From: Rutidosis leptorrhynchoides
Taxonomy: Eukaryota > Streptophyta > Magnoliopsida > Asterales > Asteraceae
Reading direction: 5' to 3'
NCBI RefSeq assembly: GCF_046630445.1
Contig: NC_092338.1
Location: forward strand, 336,745,001 to 336,809,000
DNA: 64,000 nt
Part shown: in pieces, positions 12,210-25,900 of the stretch
Layout of the letters: the number at the start of each line of letters is the position of its first letter
How positions within the stretch are numbered: position 1 is the stretch's first letter
The notes under the pieces: generated by a model
Databases searched by the model: none
What the model saw: only the letters and a program-made list of their open reading frames with translations
Told to the model about the DNA's origin: nothing
Position numbers and translations under genes: made by a program

Positions 12210-14373
12210 TGTAACACCCCGTTTTCCCGTGCATGTCTAAAGGTACGTACTTTATCAATAGTACGCTTATAACCTACTCGTTATGTGATTAGCTGAACTA
12301 AAGTGTTGGTTAGGTGTAAGTGCATATATGTATATATGTGTATATATATATATATAGGTGTATTCAAATGTGTGCGTGTACGCGTATATGAATGTGTCGT
12401 GTTTGGCGTCGAGTCGTGTGAGACTTAAGGTTGAGGTATAGACGTGCATAGGAAGGGTGAAAGTTGTTGTGTTTGTGTTTGAACCCTTGATTCATCTTTA
12501 ATTGTCAAAGTGACCAGACCTAGGCTAACGCCGCGCCGTGACAAACGGGTCCGCGCCGCGACAAACAAAGTGAAACCAGATCAGAACTTGAGTTAAGAAG
12601 GGTGGTTTTTTATTCTTTATGTCGCGCCGCGACAAAGGAGCCGCGCCGCGACACATCTGCAATTCTGACTCCGAATTCTGCTTAATTTATATAAGGTTTA
12701 GGGGCAAATTGGTCTTTTCGCGTGTAGATCTGGATGGAGCCTTTAATATCAACCACTTATTCTTCTTTTCTCATTTCTTTTCCTTTTTCTTTCTTAATTT
12801 TCTCTCAAATCCTAAAACCCACTTAGTTTAAATTTAAGGTTTGGAGGTGAAGTTTTGTGAATCAATCCTAGAAGCGAGAATTAAAGTTGTTCATCGTATC
12901 TCTAGCTACAAGTTCATAATCTTGGTAAGTTCTAACTCTAAGTCTCGAGTTTTAACTAGTTTAAACTAGGGTTTGGTTCATAAGAACTAGTGTGACCCAT
13001 TTGAGGGTTAAATGGGTGGGTTTTGGGTTAGATTGTTGAAAGGAAACCCTAAATAGCTATTATCTAGGGTTTGGTCTTGTGATTTGAGGTTGTAAGTGCT
13101 AAATGATGTTGTTAGTCATTAATGCACTTTTAAAATGATGAAAGAGTTGTTATTGTGTAAGTTTGACTTGATTTGTGAGTCAAAGAGTCAAAAGAGCACT
13201 AGTTGACCTAATCGGGCGAAATGGTTATGAAATACACCAAGTTTATGTTAGTTGATGTAAATAGACCCTAATCACTAGCCTTAAATGATCTATGACGAGG
13301 CGTGGCCATTAATGGGCGGTTTTAGGGTAGTTGAGTCATTTAATGCAATCGGGTCATTAAATGCTCAAGGGTTAGTGGTTGGCATTTAATTTAACTAGAT
13401 TGTATGTTAATAAATGCATAATGTAATAGGTACATTACATTGAAGGGTTGCAAGCTCGGTTAGCTTTCACAAGAGACTTGAGGTGAGTGGAATGATTATA
13501 CATGTGTGTATATAATGTATTTACTTGTACGAGGTTCGATGTGGGTTTAAGTTCGGGCGTTCGATACCACATCGAGTCATTATATGATATGGGTTTAAAG
13601 TTCGGGCGTTCGATACCATGTCATATATGTGTGTGGGCGTGAAGTATGGGTTTAAAGTTCGGGCGTTCGATACCACATTACACGTGATGGGTGGGTTTAA
13701 AGTTCGGGCGTTCGATACCACTCAGGGGTTAGTGATATAATTCGTTGTACACTGACGGTTGTTGGGAACACCGATGGAAAATTCGAAGTACCATTCCCTT
13801 ATACGATTGGTTAACCATGGTTATGTGTTTTAGTGTAGCATATTATATTGTTCGAGTTATATATGCTTTCGTTGTGCTAGCTTGTGGTCTTGGAGATTTA
13901 GCGTTATGCCTTGTGTTGGTATGCCTTTTAAATAGCTAGCGTGTATGAGGTAATTGTGTATGTGATTGCATGTAAGTAGATTATATATGTATGTGTATAA
14001 TTATTGCATTCACTAAGCGTTAGCGTACCCTCTCGTTGTTTATCTTTTTATATGCAGGCGCAGTTAACGGCAAGGGGGTTATCGGACATTAGGCGTCCCG
14101 TGATGATGCTTTGTCGGAGTTTTGATGTTGGCCTAACGTTTTGGGTAGTTTAGTCCCAAACCATGCTCGAAGTGTCGTTTGGATTGTAAACTATCAATAG
14201 TAATGGGTCAAACTTGTACTAAACTTTATTCGTGGCCCTCGTGCCGTTTGTAAACAAATAATTGTTGTGCGTTTTAAATGGAACTCGTGAAATGGGTTAC
14301 ACAAATTATTTGGCGTGTAATTGTGTTGTATTAAAAAAAATTTATCGTATGGATTATGGGTTGGGTTCTTACA
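12210..14373 (+). repeat. 5' LTR of the 12210-21506 element
   Basis: 2164 bp, TG...CA ends, followed after two bases by the primer binding site. It contains a short TA tract (about 12330-12355), GC-rich palindromic units (GTCGCGCCGCGAC at 12621-12633 and relatives at about 12530-12565 and 12641-12652), and a fourfold motif at 13537-13721. Confidence 0.95.
13537..13721 (+). repeat. Four spaced copies of a 25-bp motif inside the 5' LTR
   Basis: GGGTTTAAAGTTCGGGCGTT followed by CGATACCA occurs four times (first copy with one base fewer), separated by 25-30 bp spacers that vary. The same array occurs in the 3' LTR at about 20669-20853. Spaced direct repeats in an LTR are often enhancer or transcription-factor sites; that role is inferred. 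Confidence 0.85.
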
Positions 14374-14375
14374 AG

Positions 14376-14387
14376 TGGTATCAGAGC
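14376..14387 (+). other. Primer binding site (initiator Met-tRNA type)
   Basis: TGGTATCAGAGC two bases after the 5' LTR end. This is complementary to the 3' end of plant initiator methionine tRNA and marks minus-strand DNA priming in many plant LTR elements. Confidence 0.93.
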
Positions 14388-14741
14388 ATGGTCTGAGGGA
14401 TTTAGGTGACTTGAGATAGGCGCCTAGATTTAGACTTTTGTGTTGTGGAATTATATGCGGGACTTGTAGGACTACGGGTCAGTGCGGGCTTTGATTAGTT
14501 CTTTAATGCATAGGTGAACTAACTATGCTATGATATGATATTACTAATCATGTGTTATTGTTTTGAACATCGAGCGAGATGGTTGTGATACGTTTGAGCA
14601 TGGCACGGCATGTGAGCGTAATAGTGAGTTGCGACCACTATTACGGTTGCAAGTCAAGTCAAGCAAGGATGTGCGACAAGTATCGAGCTAGATGTGATAT
14701 GTGTGAGGTCATATGCATAGGTATATATGTGTATTAAATTA

Positions 14742-17700
14742 ATGGCGATGTCTAATCCATTTTTAATCTTTAGAATGAAGACGAGAAACGGAACGAATAC
14801 GAATGGCAATGGTGGTCCCTCTCATGTGGAGGAAGATGAGATGACTACCAAGATTGAGACCGCTTTAGAAAACTATGTATCGGTTTTCTCACGAAGGGTT
14901 AAACAAATATTCGAAGAGTCGGTTTCGGAACAAATCGTCGATATGATTCAAGAACGGATGACTAATGCCGTTAAAGAAGAAGTTGAAAGGAGGTTTCCTA
15001 GACCTCAAAATGTGGACGAGTTGGAGTTTAGCTATAAGAACTTCTTGGCAACTAAGCCTCCTCACTTTCACGGGGATCCCGACCCCATGAAGAGTGCGGC
15101 TTGGATTTCCGATGTTGAAGGTTGTTTTCGCATGACCGAGTGCCCACCCGAGAAGAAGACTAGACTTGCTACTAGTTTGTTGAGGGGTCATGCTAAAGAT
15201 TGGCTCGATGGTAAAATTGATATGGTGGGTGATGCGGCCTTTGTGGGGTTGTCTTGGGCGGAGTTCAAGAAGGAGTTTTTCCTCGAATACCGTACGCAAG
15301 CGGATCTTTCCAAATTGCGCAACGAGTTAAGGAACATGCGTCAAGGGTCTTTGGACCTAAACACTCTTAAAACCAACTTTCTCGCTAAGGCGCGTTTTTG
15401 CCCCGAGTATGTGGGGAATGATCAATTGTTAATGGAAGACTTTCATGCGACCCTTAGAGATGATTTGAAGGGTAAAATTAGTATTGGTCATGTTGAGACC
15501 TTTGCTAAGCTTTTGGCGGTGGCGAAGGGATTTGAAGCGCAAGCTCCGAGTCCGATTAGTTATGCGCCGAGTAAACGAAAGTTTGAAGCTTCTAATTTTT
15601 CGAACAAGAAGAGTAGGGGAGCATCCGAAAGTGTCGGTAGCGTGAAGAGGGGTGTTTCTAACGGTCACATGGTCACATGTTTCAATTGTGGGCAAAAGGG
15701 TCACTACTCCCGTGATTGCCCAAAACCGTCTACTAATACAATCACGTGTTTTAATTGTCAAAAAGAAGGGCACCGAAAGTCGGAGTGCCCCGAACTCCGA
15801 AATGATCATGTTAAAAGAATGGAGAAGGCGGCGGGGTCGGCTAGGGGACATAATTATTTGATGACTAATGACGAAGCCAAGCAATCCAATGAAGTCGTTT
15901 CATGTACTTTCATGGTTAACTCTAATCCGGTAAGGATTCTATTTGATAGCGGTGCAAATTTATCGTTTGTGTCTCCAAAATTTGTGCCTAAACTTAATAA
16001 ACCGTTACCTAAGTTAAGTCGTCCGGTAGAAGTCGAAATAGCAGATGGCAAGACGGTGCTAGTGGTCGATGTGTGTAAGAATTGTAATGTTGTGTTTGGT
16101 TCCGAGAACTTTAATATTGATCTCATTCCGATGACGTTGGGTGATTTTGATATCGTGGTTGGTATGGATTGGCTCGATCATAATAGAGCCGATATTGCAT
16201 GCCATGAAAAATCTATTCGTGTGAAGACCCCAAGTGGGGGAGAGTTAATTATTCATGGTGATAAACGAAGGAGACCGGTGCCGATATGCACTTTTGCACG
16301 GGCACGTCGACTCGTTGTTACCGGTGGAATGGTTTTCCTTGCTCATGTTGTTGATACTCGTGATGAGCCACCACCCATTCATGAAATTCTGGTGATAAGT
16401 GAGTTTGAAGATGTTTTTCCGGATGAGTTACCGGGTGTTCCGGCGGAAAGACAAGTCGAATTTCGCATTGAGTTGGTCCCGGGAGCTACTCCCATTGCTA
16501 AAACTCCGTATCGTTTAACACCGACGGAAATGCAAGAATTGTTGAATCAAATTCAAGAGTTACTTGAGAAGGGTTTTATTCGACCGAGTGCTTCGCCATG
16601 GGGTGCTCCAGTTTTATTCGTGAAAAAGAAGGATGGAAGTATGCGGATGTGTATCGACTATCGGGAGTTGAACAAGGTGACGATCAAGAATCGTTATCCA
16701 TTGCCTAGGATAGACGATTTATTCGACCAAATTCAAGGCGCTACGTACTTCTCTAAAATTGACCTACGGTCCGGCTATCATCAAATGCGGGTCCGTGAGG
16801 AAGATATCGAGAAAACGGCCTTTCGAACGCGTTACGGGCATTTTGAATTTGTGGTTATGCCTTTTGGTCTTACGAATGCACCGGCGGCATTCATGGATCT
16901 TATGAACCGAGTGTGCCAACCTATGTTGGACAAGTCAGTAATTGTGTTCATTGACGATATTCTTGTCTATTCTAAGAGCATGACGGAACATGAACACCAC
17001 TTGCGCGAAGTATTGAAGACGTTGAGAAAAGAGAAGTTGTATGCTAAATTCTCAAAATGTGAATTTTGGCTAAGGGAGGTCCAATTCCTTGGCCATATTG
17101 TGAACAAGGTTGGTATTCAAGTAGATCCGGGGAAGATAGAGACGGTGAAGGATTGGGGACGACCGATTACGCCTACGGAAATCTGAAGTTTTCTCGGATT
17201 GGCCGGTTACTACCGTCGGTTTATCCAAGACTTTTCTAAAATTGCTTCTCCATTGACGAAATTGATGAGGAAGAACGTGAGTTTTAATTGGGAAAACGAG
17301 CAAGAAATCGTTTTTCAATTATTGAAAGAGAAATTGTGTAAAGTTCCGGTCTTAGTATTGCCGGAAGGTGTAGATGATATGACGGTCTATTGTGATGCTT
17401 CTTTGAATGGGCTCGGGTGTGTTCTAATGCAACGAGGTAAAGTCATCGCTTACGCCTCTCGCCAATTAAAGGAACATGAAAAGAGATACCCGACTCATGA
17501 TCTCGAATTAGCGGCAGTGGTCCATGCTTTGAAAATTTGGCGCCATTACTTGTATGGTGTCAAGTGTACGATTTATTCGGATCACAAGAGTTTGAAACAT
17601 CTTTTTGATCAACGGGATTTGAATTTTTGTCAACATAGATGGATGGATGTGGTGAAAGACTATGATTGTGAGATACTTTATCATCCGGGCAAAGCGAATG

Positions 17701-19217
17701 TGGTCGCAGATGCGTTAAGCCGAAAGAGTCACCACCCGGCGTTACGATTGGGATTGTTACGTATGACTATTACTAATGATTTTCTTGAGAAACTTGGTGT
17801 GATTCAAATAGAGGCTTACGTTCACAACAAGCATGCGGAACGAATTGTGGGGCAATCGGAATTCATTACGATGGGTTCGCGTGGTTTATTGTCTTTTCAA
17901 GAAAGAGTGTGGGTGCCTAAGATGGGTGATTTCCGAAAGGTGCTTCTTGATGAGGCACACAAGTCTAAGTATTCCATACATCCGGGTGCGACAAAGATGT
18001 ACCATGATTTGAAGAAAGATTATTGGTGGCCGGGCATGAAACGCGACGTTGTTAAGTATGTTGAGCAATGCGTCACGTGTTTGCAAGTTAAAGCCGAACA
18101 CCAAAAGCCGTATGGTAAGTTGCAACAGCTAGAAATTCCGATGTGGAAGTGGGAGCATATTACCATGGATTTTATTACCAAGTTGCCGAAAACGGCGAGA
18201 ACCCAATTTGACACTATTTGGGTGATTGTCGATAGATTGACAAAGAGTGCGTTGTTTCTTCCTATTAAAGAAGCAATATTGTCAGAGGCACTCGCGAAGA
18301 TGTTCATTAAAGATGTGATATCGAGACATGGCGTTCCCGCGTCTATTGTTTCGGATCGGGACACGCGTTTTACTTCTCGATTTTGGAAGAAGTTTCATGA
18401 AGACATGGGTACGAGGGTAAATATGAGTACGGCGTACCATCCTCAAACGGACGGTCAAACCGAACGTACGAATCAAACATTAGAGGATATGTTACGTGCG
18501 TGTATCATTGACTTCGGTGGTAGTTGGGATGAACATTTACCTTTGGTGAAATTCTCGTACAATAATAGTTTTCACTCTGGTATTAGAATGCCACCGTATG
18601 AGATGTTGTATGGTAGAAGGTGTCGAAGTCCGATTTGTTGGGGTGATGTGGGTCAAAGGGAAGTCGGGAGCTCCGACTTGGTATTGGAGACAACTGATAA
18701 AATCGTTATAATTCGGGAACATTTGAAAAAGGCGCAAGATAGGCAAAAGTCTTACGACGATAAGCGTAGACGTTTGATCGAATTTGAAGAAGGCGATATG
18801 GTGATGCTTAAGGTTTCGCCATGGAAGGGTATTATTCGGTTTCGAAAACGGGGAAAGTTAGCTCCTCTGTTTATTGGGCCGTTTAAGGTTTTAGCTCGTG
18901 TTGGTGAAGTCGCGAATCGGTTGGAATTACCCGAAGAACTTGCGGGGATCCATAACACATTTCATGTTTCCCACCTCCGTAAGTGTCTTGCGGATGATTC
19001 TTCATGGATGCCTTTAGACGAAATTGAGCTAAACAACAAGTTAGAATACGTTGAAGAGCCGATTGCTATACTCGATGAGAAGATTAAAATGTTGCGTAAC
19101 AAAGAGGTGAGGACTTTAAGGTCCAATGGCGTCGTAGTAAAGGTTCCGAGTTTACTTGGGAGTCCAAAGAATTTGTGTTGGTTTATCTTCCCTCGTGTCA
19201 TGAGGCTTGGATCATGA
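14742..19217 (+). pseudogene. gag-pol region of the 12210-21506 gypsy element
   Basis: Parts in order: gag capsid region; two zinc knuckles ([14 protein letters not shown] and [14 protein letters not shown], about 15680-15790); protease with FDSGANLSF (about 15940); reverse transcriptase with [20 protein letters not shown] and [10 protein letters not shown] (about 16650-16980); RNase H with YCDAS (about 17390); integrase zinc finger (HPG...CVTC) and catalytic core; then the GKL..F..GPF module and a chromodomain-type tail. The order protease-RT-RH-integrase is diagnostic for Ty3/gypsy. The region has about one or two breaks but is otherwise well preserved, matching the young LTRs. Confidence 0.93.
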
Positions 19218-19366
19218 GGACGCGCTATGATTTAAGTGGGGGAGAGTTGTAACACCCCGTTTTCCCGTGCGTGTCTAAAGGTACGTACTTTATCAATAGT
19301 ACGCTTATAACCTACTCGTTATGTGATTAGCTGAACTAAAGTGTTGGTTAGGTGTAAGTGCATATA

Positions 19367-19470
<104 letters not shown>

Positions 19471-20668
19471 TGTATTCAAATACGTGCGTGTACGCGTATA
19501 TGAATGTGTCGTGTTTGGCATCGAGTCGTGTGAGACTTAAGGTTGAGGTATAGACGTGCATAGGAAGGGTGAAAGTTGTTGTGTTTGTGTTTGAACCCTT
19601 GATTCATGTTTAATTGTCGAAGTGACCAGACCTAGGCTAACGTCGCGCCGTGATAAACGGGTCCGCGCCACGATAAACGGGTTCGCGCCGCGACAAACAA
19701 AGTGAAACCAGATCAGAACTTGAGTTAAGAAGGGTGGTTTTTCCTTCTTTATGTCGCGCCGCGACAAAGGAGCCGCGCCGCGACACATCTGCAATTCTGA
19801 CTCCGAATTCTGCTTAATTTATATAGGGTTTAGGGGCAAATTGGTCTTTTCGCGTGTAGATCTGGATGGAGCCTTTAATATCAACCACTTATTCTTCTTT
19901 TCTCATTTCTTTTCCTTTTTCTTTCTTAATTTTCTCTCAAATCCTAAAACCCACTTAGTTTAAATTTAAGATTTGGAGGTGAAGTTTTGTGAATCAATCC
20001 TAGAAGCGAGAATTAAATTTGTTCATCGTATCTCTAGCTACACGTTCATAGTCTTGGTAAGTTCTAACTCTAAGTCTCGAGTTTTAACTAGTTTAAGCTA
20101 GGGTTTGGTTCATAAGAACTAGTGTGAACTATTTGAGGGTTAAATGGGTGGGTTTTGGGTTGGATTGTTGAAAGGAAACCCTAAATAGCTATTATCTAGG
20201 GTTTGGTCTTGTGATTTAAGGTTGTAAGTGCTAAATAATGTTGTTAGTCATTAATGCACTTTTAAAATGATGAAAGAGTTGTTATTGTGTAAGTTTGACT
20301 TCATTTGTGAGTCAAAGAGTCAAAAGAGCACTAGTTGACCTAATCGGGCGAAATGGTTATGAAATACACCAAGTTTATGTTAGTTGATGTACATAGACCC
20401 TAATCACTAGCCTTAAATGATCTATGACGAGGCGTGGCCATTAATGGGCGGTTTTGGGGTAGTTGAGTCATTTAATGCAATCGGGTCATTAAATGCTCAA
20501 GGGTTAGTGGTTGGCATTTAATTTAACTAGATTGTATGTTAATAAATGCATAATGTAATAGGTACGTTACATTGAAGGGTTGCAAGCTCGATTAGCTTTC
20601 ACAAGAGACTTGAGGTGAGTGAAATGATTATACATGTGTGTATATAATGTATTTACTTGTACGAGGTT

Positions 20669-20853
20669 CGATGTGGGTTTAAGTTCGGGCGTTTGATACC
20701 ACATCGAGTCATTATATGATATGGGTTTAAAGTTCGGGCGTTCGATACCATGTCATATATGTGTGTGGGCGTGAAGTGTGGGTTTAAAGTTCGGGCGTTC
20801 GATACCACATTACACGTGACGGGTGGGTTTAAAGTTCGGGCGTTCGATACCAC
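20669..20853 (+). repeat. Four spaced copies of a 25-bp motif inside the 3' LTR
   Basis: Same array as at 13537-13721, with TTTAAAGTTCGGGCGTT plus CGATACCA repeated and similar spacers. Only a few bases differ between the two LTR copies. Confidence 0.85.
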
Positions 20854-21511
20854 TCAGGGGTTAGTGATATAATTCGTTGTACACTGACGGTTGTTGGGAA
20901 CACCGATGGGAAATTCGAAGTACCATTCCCTTGTACGATTGGTTAACCATGGTTATGTGTTTTAGTGTAGCATATTATATTGTTCGAGTTATATATGCTT
21001 TCGTTGTGCTAGCTTGTGGTCTTGGAGATTTAGCGTTATGCCTTGCGTTGGTATGCCTTTTAAATAGCTAGCGTGTATGAGGTAATTGTGTATGTGATTG
21101 CATGTAAGTAGATTATATATGTATGTGTATAATTATTGCATTCACTAAGCGTTAGCTTACCCTCTCGTTGTTTATCTTTTTAGATGCAGGCGCAGTTAAG
21201 GGCAAGGGGGTTATCGGACATTAGGCGTCCCGTGATGATGATTTGTCGGAGTTTTGATGTTGGCCTAACGTTTTGGGTAGTTTAGTCCCAAACCATGCTC
21301 GAAGTGTCGTTTGGATTGTAAACTATCAATAGTAATGGGTCAAACTTGTACTAAACTTTATTCGTGGCCCTCGTGCCTTTTGTAAACAACTAATTGTTGT
21401 GCGTTTTAAATGGAACTCGTGAAATGGGTTACACAAATTATTTGGCGTGTAATTGTGTTGTATAAAAAAAAAATTTATCGTATGGATTATGGGTTGGGTT
21501 CTTACACATAT

Positions 21512-22774
21512 TCATAGTCATTCGCTTGCTACGACCTCTAATCAACCGACCGGTCTCTCTTAAATTCAAACCGGGGTGATAGCCCGTCTGACCATACACA
21601 AAAAGTAATGGGAACTATAGTGACATGTATAATTGATGCAACTTATTAATCCTTTGAGGAGTCCCACTACATAGCTAGACTATCACATCATAATCTCCTT
21701 CACTTCTAACATTTTCCCCATACACAATTTCCCCTACTACATTAGAAGTAGGTAATTCATATTGCCTACTACCTGTCACACTAAAAAGCCTAATCTTGAA
21801 ATTAGGAACATCTGCCTCAACATATCTATCCCTTGCAGTTCTAAACAACTTAACTAACTGATTATGTGTATCCAATATACTAATTAACTGTCCAACAACC
21901 ATAGGATCTAAACTACTATCCTCTTGACCACCAAAATGAGACATCATATTTCGCACTTCATTCTCAGTGTCGTAAATATATAACTGCAAATACCTAGGCA
22001 TACTATCTTCTAGAGGACATAAAGAGCCCATCCAATGATACACCTGTCCAGATATCTTAAATACATAAGGACCACGGCGACTGTTGACAGTATCATCAAT
22101 TTTCGCTCCATAAGACGTCATACTGAACATCTGATTATAAGCGCTAATATTATCCATAAAATGTCTAGACTCTAATAAACGTTTGACTTACAACGGAACA
22201 TCACTATCTAAAGGCAAGACAAATCGACCATCCATACAACACTTATGATAACGTAAACGACGGCTAGTAGAATAGACTTTAATGCGTTCGTCAAACCAAA
22301 AAAAAAAAAGCATTACAGTATTCACAAACATGATCACAATCACCTAAGTCTTGGTAATATCTAGTGACACCTGAAACAGTTTAACAAAACAAAAACATAT
22401 CAACACTCGGAAACACATAAATTAACAACTAAAATAAAAACATTCTAAAGGAGAAACTTACCAAAATTCATATCCATATCAGCTATCTGATGTTCCTGAC
22501 TATGACTAATCGTATCTTTGATAGACCTAACATTAGTAGCACCAAAGCTCGAACGACAACGACTTCAAACATCAATATTCACACCCGAATTATCGATCGA
22601 TAAGTTAGTTCCAACAGAATTACGTAAACGATTAGCACGCTGCAAAGCAGCCCTATAAGACTGCTGACGCGCAGTAACAGCAGGAAACAAACTTCCGACA
22701 CCAACAATATCAGTCGATTCATTAAAAACACTACCACTACAACTACCCTTTCGACGCTTCCTACTATTAGGCAT
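21512..22774 (-). pseudogene. Helitron Rep, N-terminal half
   Basis: Likely start at 22774 (MPNSRKRRKGSCSG, a basic N-terminus). A first exon runs to about 22470, where a good donor (TTTTG/GTAAGT) starts a short intron ending near 22375. The next exon has CEYC and KCCMDGRFVLPL, the cysteine pairs found near the N-terminus of plant Helitron proteins, then NQMFSMTSYGAKID, RGPYVFKISGQVYHWMGSLC and LQLYIYDTENEV, all characteristic of Helitron Rep. A long homopolymer near 22300 shifts the frame and stops are present. The end at 21512 is where the gypsy element entered; across it the coding sequence resumes at 12209. Confidence 0.87.
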
Positions 22775-23157
22775 AATATTACTTTTAACAAATTAGGTAT
22801 AACATCAAAAGGCAACATCAATCGTTGAAGAACATATAAGAACAAACCACAAATAACAACATAATCAGCAAACACAAAAAATGTAAAATGCAGGTAAAAA
22901 AAACCAAAAAAGAATCAACAAATACCTTAAATAGTAAACACAAAACAACAACTATCAACAAAACCTGCAACACAAATAATACAACCATAAACACCCCTAG
23001 CAGTAAACAAAAATAACAAAAAAACCAACATAACTAAACAATAATGACCAAAAAATTAATGCAACAACAAAGATAAATAAAAAAGTAAAAACACAAAGAT
23101 ATAACAACAATCAAACACATAAAAACCACCATGCACACAACCAAAAACCCCACAAAG

Positions 23158-23202
<45 letters not shown>

Positions 23203-23600
23203 CGAAGAGCAAACAGGAAGAGGAAAACAGAGACACCAACAGCAACAACACCTGCAATAACCACAAACACATATAAACACAAAAATTTCCAACAATGTAT
23301 AACATAATCATCTTCCAGCAATAGTAAAATTCCGATTAAAAACACCAGCAACAAAAAAACTTCACTTACAGATGCGGAGGACAATCTTCAACAAAGTTGA
23401 AATTAAAACACAAAAGAAAGACAAAACCCTAATCGATGGAGAACAATCGCCAGCAAAAGGAAGAAAGAAAGCAGAAGAAGAAAAGACAGATGAAAAGCAA
23501 ATGCATGTAATAAACCTAAATAAACCTTCATTAACTTCTCAAACAAACACGTGCCCCACTATCAGGCCACGTTTAACCCACTAACAAAGAATTAGGAACA
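22775..23600 (-). other. Probable 5' leader and first intron of the Helitron gene
   Basis: Read on the reverse strand, a pyrimidine-rich leader (about 23570-23370) with ATCGATTAGGGTTTTGTC ends in a consensus splice donor (CATCTGTAAGTG, about 23360-23375). A T-rich stretch in that sense follows down to the Rep start. An A39 run on the plus strand (23161-23199) lies inside. Coding potential is not evident. The leader/intron reading is inference from the donor and base composition. Confidence 0.4.
23161..23199. repeat. Homopolymer A run
   Basis: About 39 consecutive A on the plus strand (T run in the sense of the Helitron gene). Confidence 0.97.
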
Positions 23601-23640
23601 ATAACAAACGACATATAAAAGCCCCTAAACCTAAAGACAA

Positions 23641-24620
23641 ACGACATATACCACTTGGGCCAATATAACTTATGAAATATATGAAGAAAAATGTTACTTA
23701 ACTATTCTATTTAAAAATAATTTTATATTTATTTTTTAACAAAAATAACGAAAACCTTATAACTAAGGCAATTTGTCGAATGATAAAGAGGCCAATCAAA
23801 ACTACAACCATAGAAAAAGCTAGGCTCGAGATTATAAAACACAACAACCAAAGAACAACATTAATCATTCCCTATCCACAAGTGGGCCGAACCGAAATAA
23901 ACTAAACAACGAGATCACAACCAAGGTAAATAAACTTAGTTAACCAAAAGTAACAAATCATCTATCTAAACAAAGACAAAACACACATGAACAACTAGCC
24001 AACTAAAACTAATTCCAACCAAACAACAATATCCAGACGGAGAGAAAAAACCGAGAAAACTAATAATCCTTACGTCTCGAACGGTTTTTAAAGGTATATG
24101 ATAAAAAAAAATTGGACAACCCGTTACTAATTAAATTTGTCGTAGAATGTGGCAACAAGCCACAATTTTATAAATCCCTCGAAAAAACCAAGCTCTTTAT
24201 AACTCAAAACTTAAACTTCATCACGGGCGTGAAATCATCATCCCTCGTTGACTCTTTGCTTTTGATCCCCTTCTTCTTCTTATCCGTAACCCCGATTACA
24301 CCAACATTAGATGAAGCTAAGTTCGCAGATATCGACACCTCATGAACATCCGACCTTCTAAACTCTGATCCGAGATAGAAACCTTGGATCCAGTTAAACA
24401 ATATAATCATAACTTATACCGCTTTAAAAATATAAATAATATAAATAGTTATCAACACTTTAAATTAAACAATGCAACTATACAAAAGCTAATACATTTC
24501 AAGCTTTGGCATAACCATCAATCGGAAATATATTAGACTAAAATCTATCGAGTTTCGGTGTTACCATCACCTGTTATACTTTAATCATGATACAACAAGT
24601 CATCCGACATTTGCGCTATA
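23641..24620. other. A-rich intergenic DNA, nothing recognised
   Basis: No conserved protein, RNA gene or clear repeat end. It could include the outer Helitron flank and the downstream end of the hAT element, but neither terminus was found. Confidence 0.5.
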
Positions 24621-24639
24621 TTTTATTCAACGTCAAAGG

Positions 24640-25900
24640 GTTCAAATTCACCTTCATTTAAATTAGTCGTTGGAGGTGATAACTCAGCTTCGTCATCTCT
24701 TATGATAGTTTCTTCAACGTCTTCTCCTAATGGACCTTCCATTTGTATCTCATTTTGTATCCTATCTATCACGTCCGCATAATCCTTCAAACATACACAT
24801 TCTTCCACGGCTTCGGGGGGTTAGTCTTAATCTTTTCTCCGATATAATTCGACCGCTAGTAGAAAGACCGATTTGATCGTCGAAGGTTGGACGGCTTATA
24901 AGTCACGAGCCATAGTGACTAATGCAAGTAGAATTCAACCTAGTATTATCATCAAAACAAGATCTTAGTTTGATAAGCTCTACAGTTCATTTATCGTTGA
25001 TTGCTCGAATATATATTATATATATACTTACTAATAAACTTCGAAATTTCATACGTAATTCATTACAAAATTTCAAACAATCTTGCGCAAGCAAATTTAT
25101 AACATTTATAACATCAGCAACACAACGGGGGAAAAAACCACCATCTAAACCAGTTATAAACGTAATTTTAACATATTCATAGCACTAGTATTATTGGAGG
25201 CATTATCCAGTAAAATTTTAAAAAATGATCTGCTAAATTATATTCATCTGTATCATGTAAAATTAATTATTCCTGTATACGATTAGCCAAATACTTTAAA
25301 ATCAATTCTCCGTTTTTATTAATAACCACGATTCGGGATTAAACCAATGAGCCGTAACGCCTAAATAAGAATTTGTCATACCATGTGGTGTGGTTCAAAC
25401 ATCACAAGTTATAGAAGCGTTATATATTATAGTTTCAAAAACCTTCAATTATATCATTTTTTACGTCTCACCATAATTTAAAAGCATCAAATCTAAGAGT
25501 AGTAAAGTTTACCATTTGATATCACGATTGTATTTGATGCTTGATTATCTTCGTAAGTTCAATGTCGAAGTGGTTTAATGGAAGCCCTTGTTGAATGACA
25601 AACTTCGTAAAATCTAATCAAAGGCCTTCGGCATTGTATATAATGACCTATCTGAACCAAGTGTAGCTTTTGACGGATAACTCCTTTACGAGTACAGGCA
25701 AGATGTATGCTAACATAAAGTTAGAACTTTCGCCAAGAAACTTCATACAACTCTTGCAACGAGTCTTTTTCGTATTATCATTCATCACGAACAAGTCGAA
25801 TTGAGACCAAATATCTTGGTTTCGAGTAGTAACTTTAACCCTTAAAACATCATTGGTGTAATTTGGGCGTGAAGATATTCCAACTGAAATGTAACTGGAA
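24640..25900 (-). pseudogene. hAT transposase, heavily decayed
   Basis: Reverse strand, spread over three frames with many stops. N-part: a BED-finger-like segment with QDIWSQFDLF and TRCKSCMKFLGES (about 25700-25850). Middle: CDVWTTPHG then TNSYLGVTAHWFNPESW (about 25330-25410), matching the region around the first catalytic aspartate of hAT transposases, and LLDNASNNTSAMNMLK (about 25155-25205). C-part: the hAT dimerisation domain with LSTSGRIISEKRLRL and then EAVEECVCLKDYADVIDR (about 24755-24870). The whole is about 1.25 kb, against about 2 kb in intact relatives, so part of the catalytic domain is deleted. Confidence 0.8.

Noticed and set aside
23372-23584. Open frame on the plus strand beside the Helitron
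   Set aside because: Lys/Glu-rich low-complexity frame antisense to a plausible 5' leader with a good splice donor; no family evidence.
23600-24100. Helitron 5' terminus
   Set aside because: No TC-start with the usual conserved following bases could be identified on the reverse strand, so no end is claimed.
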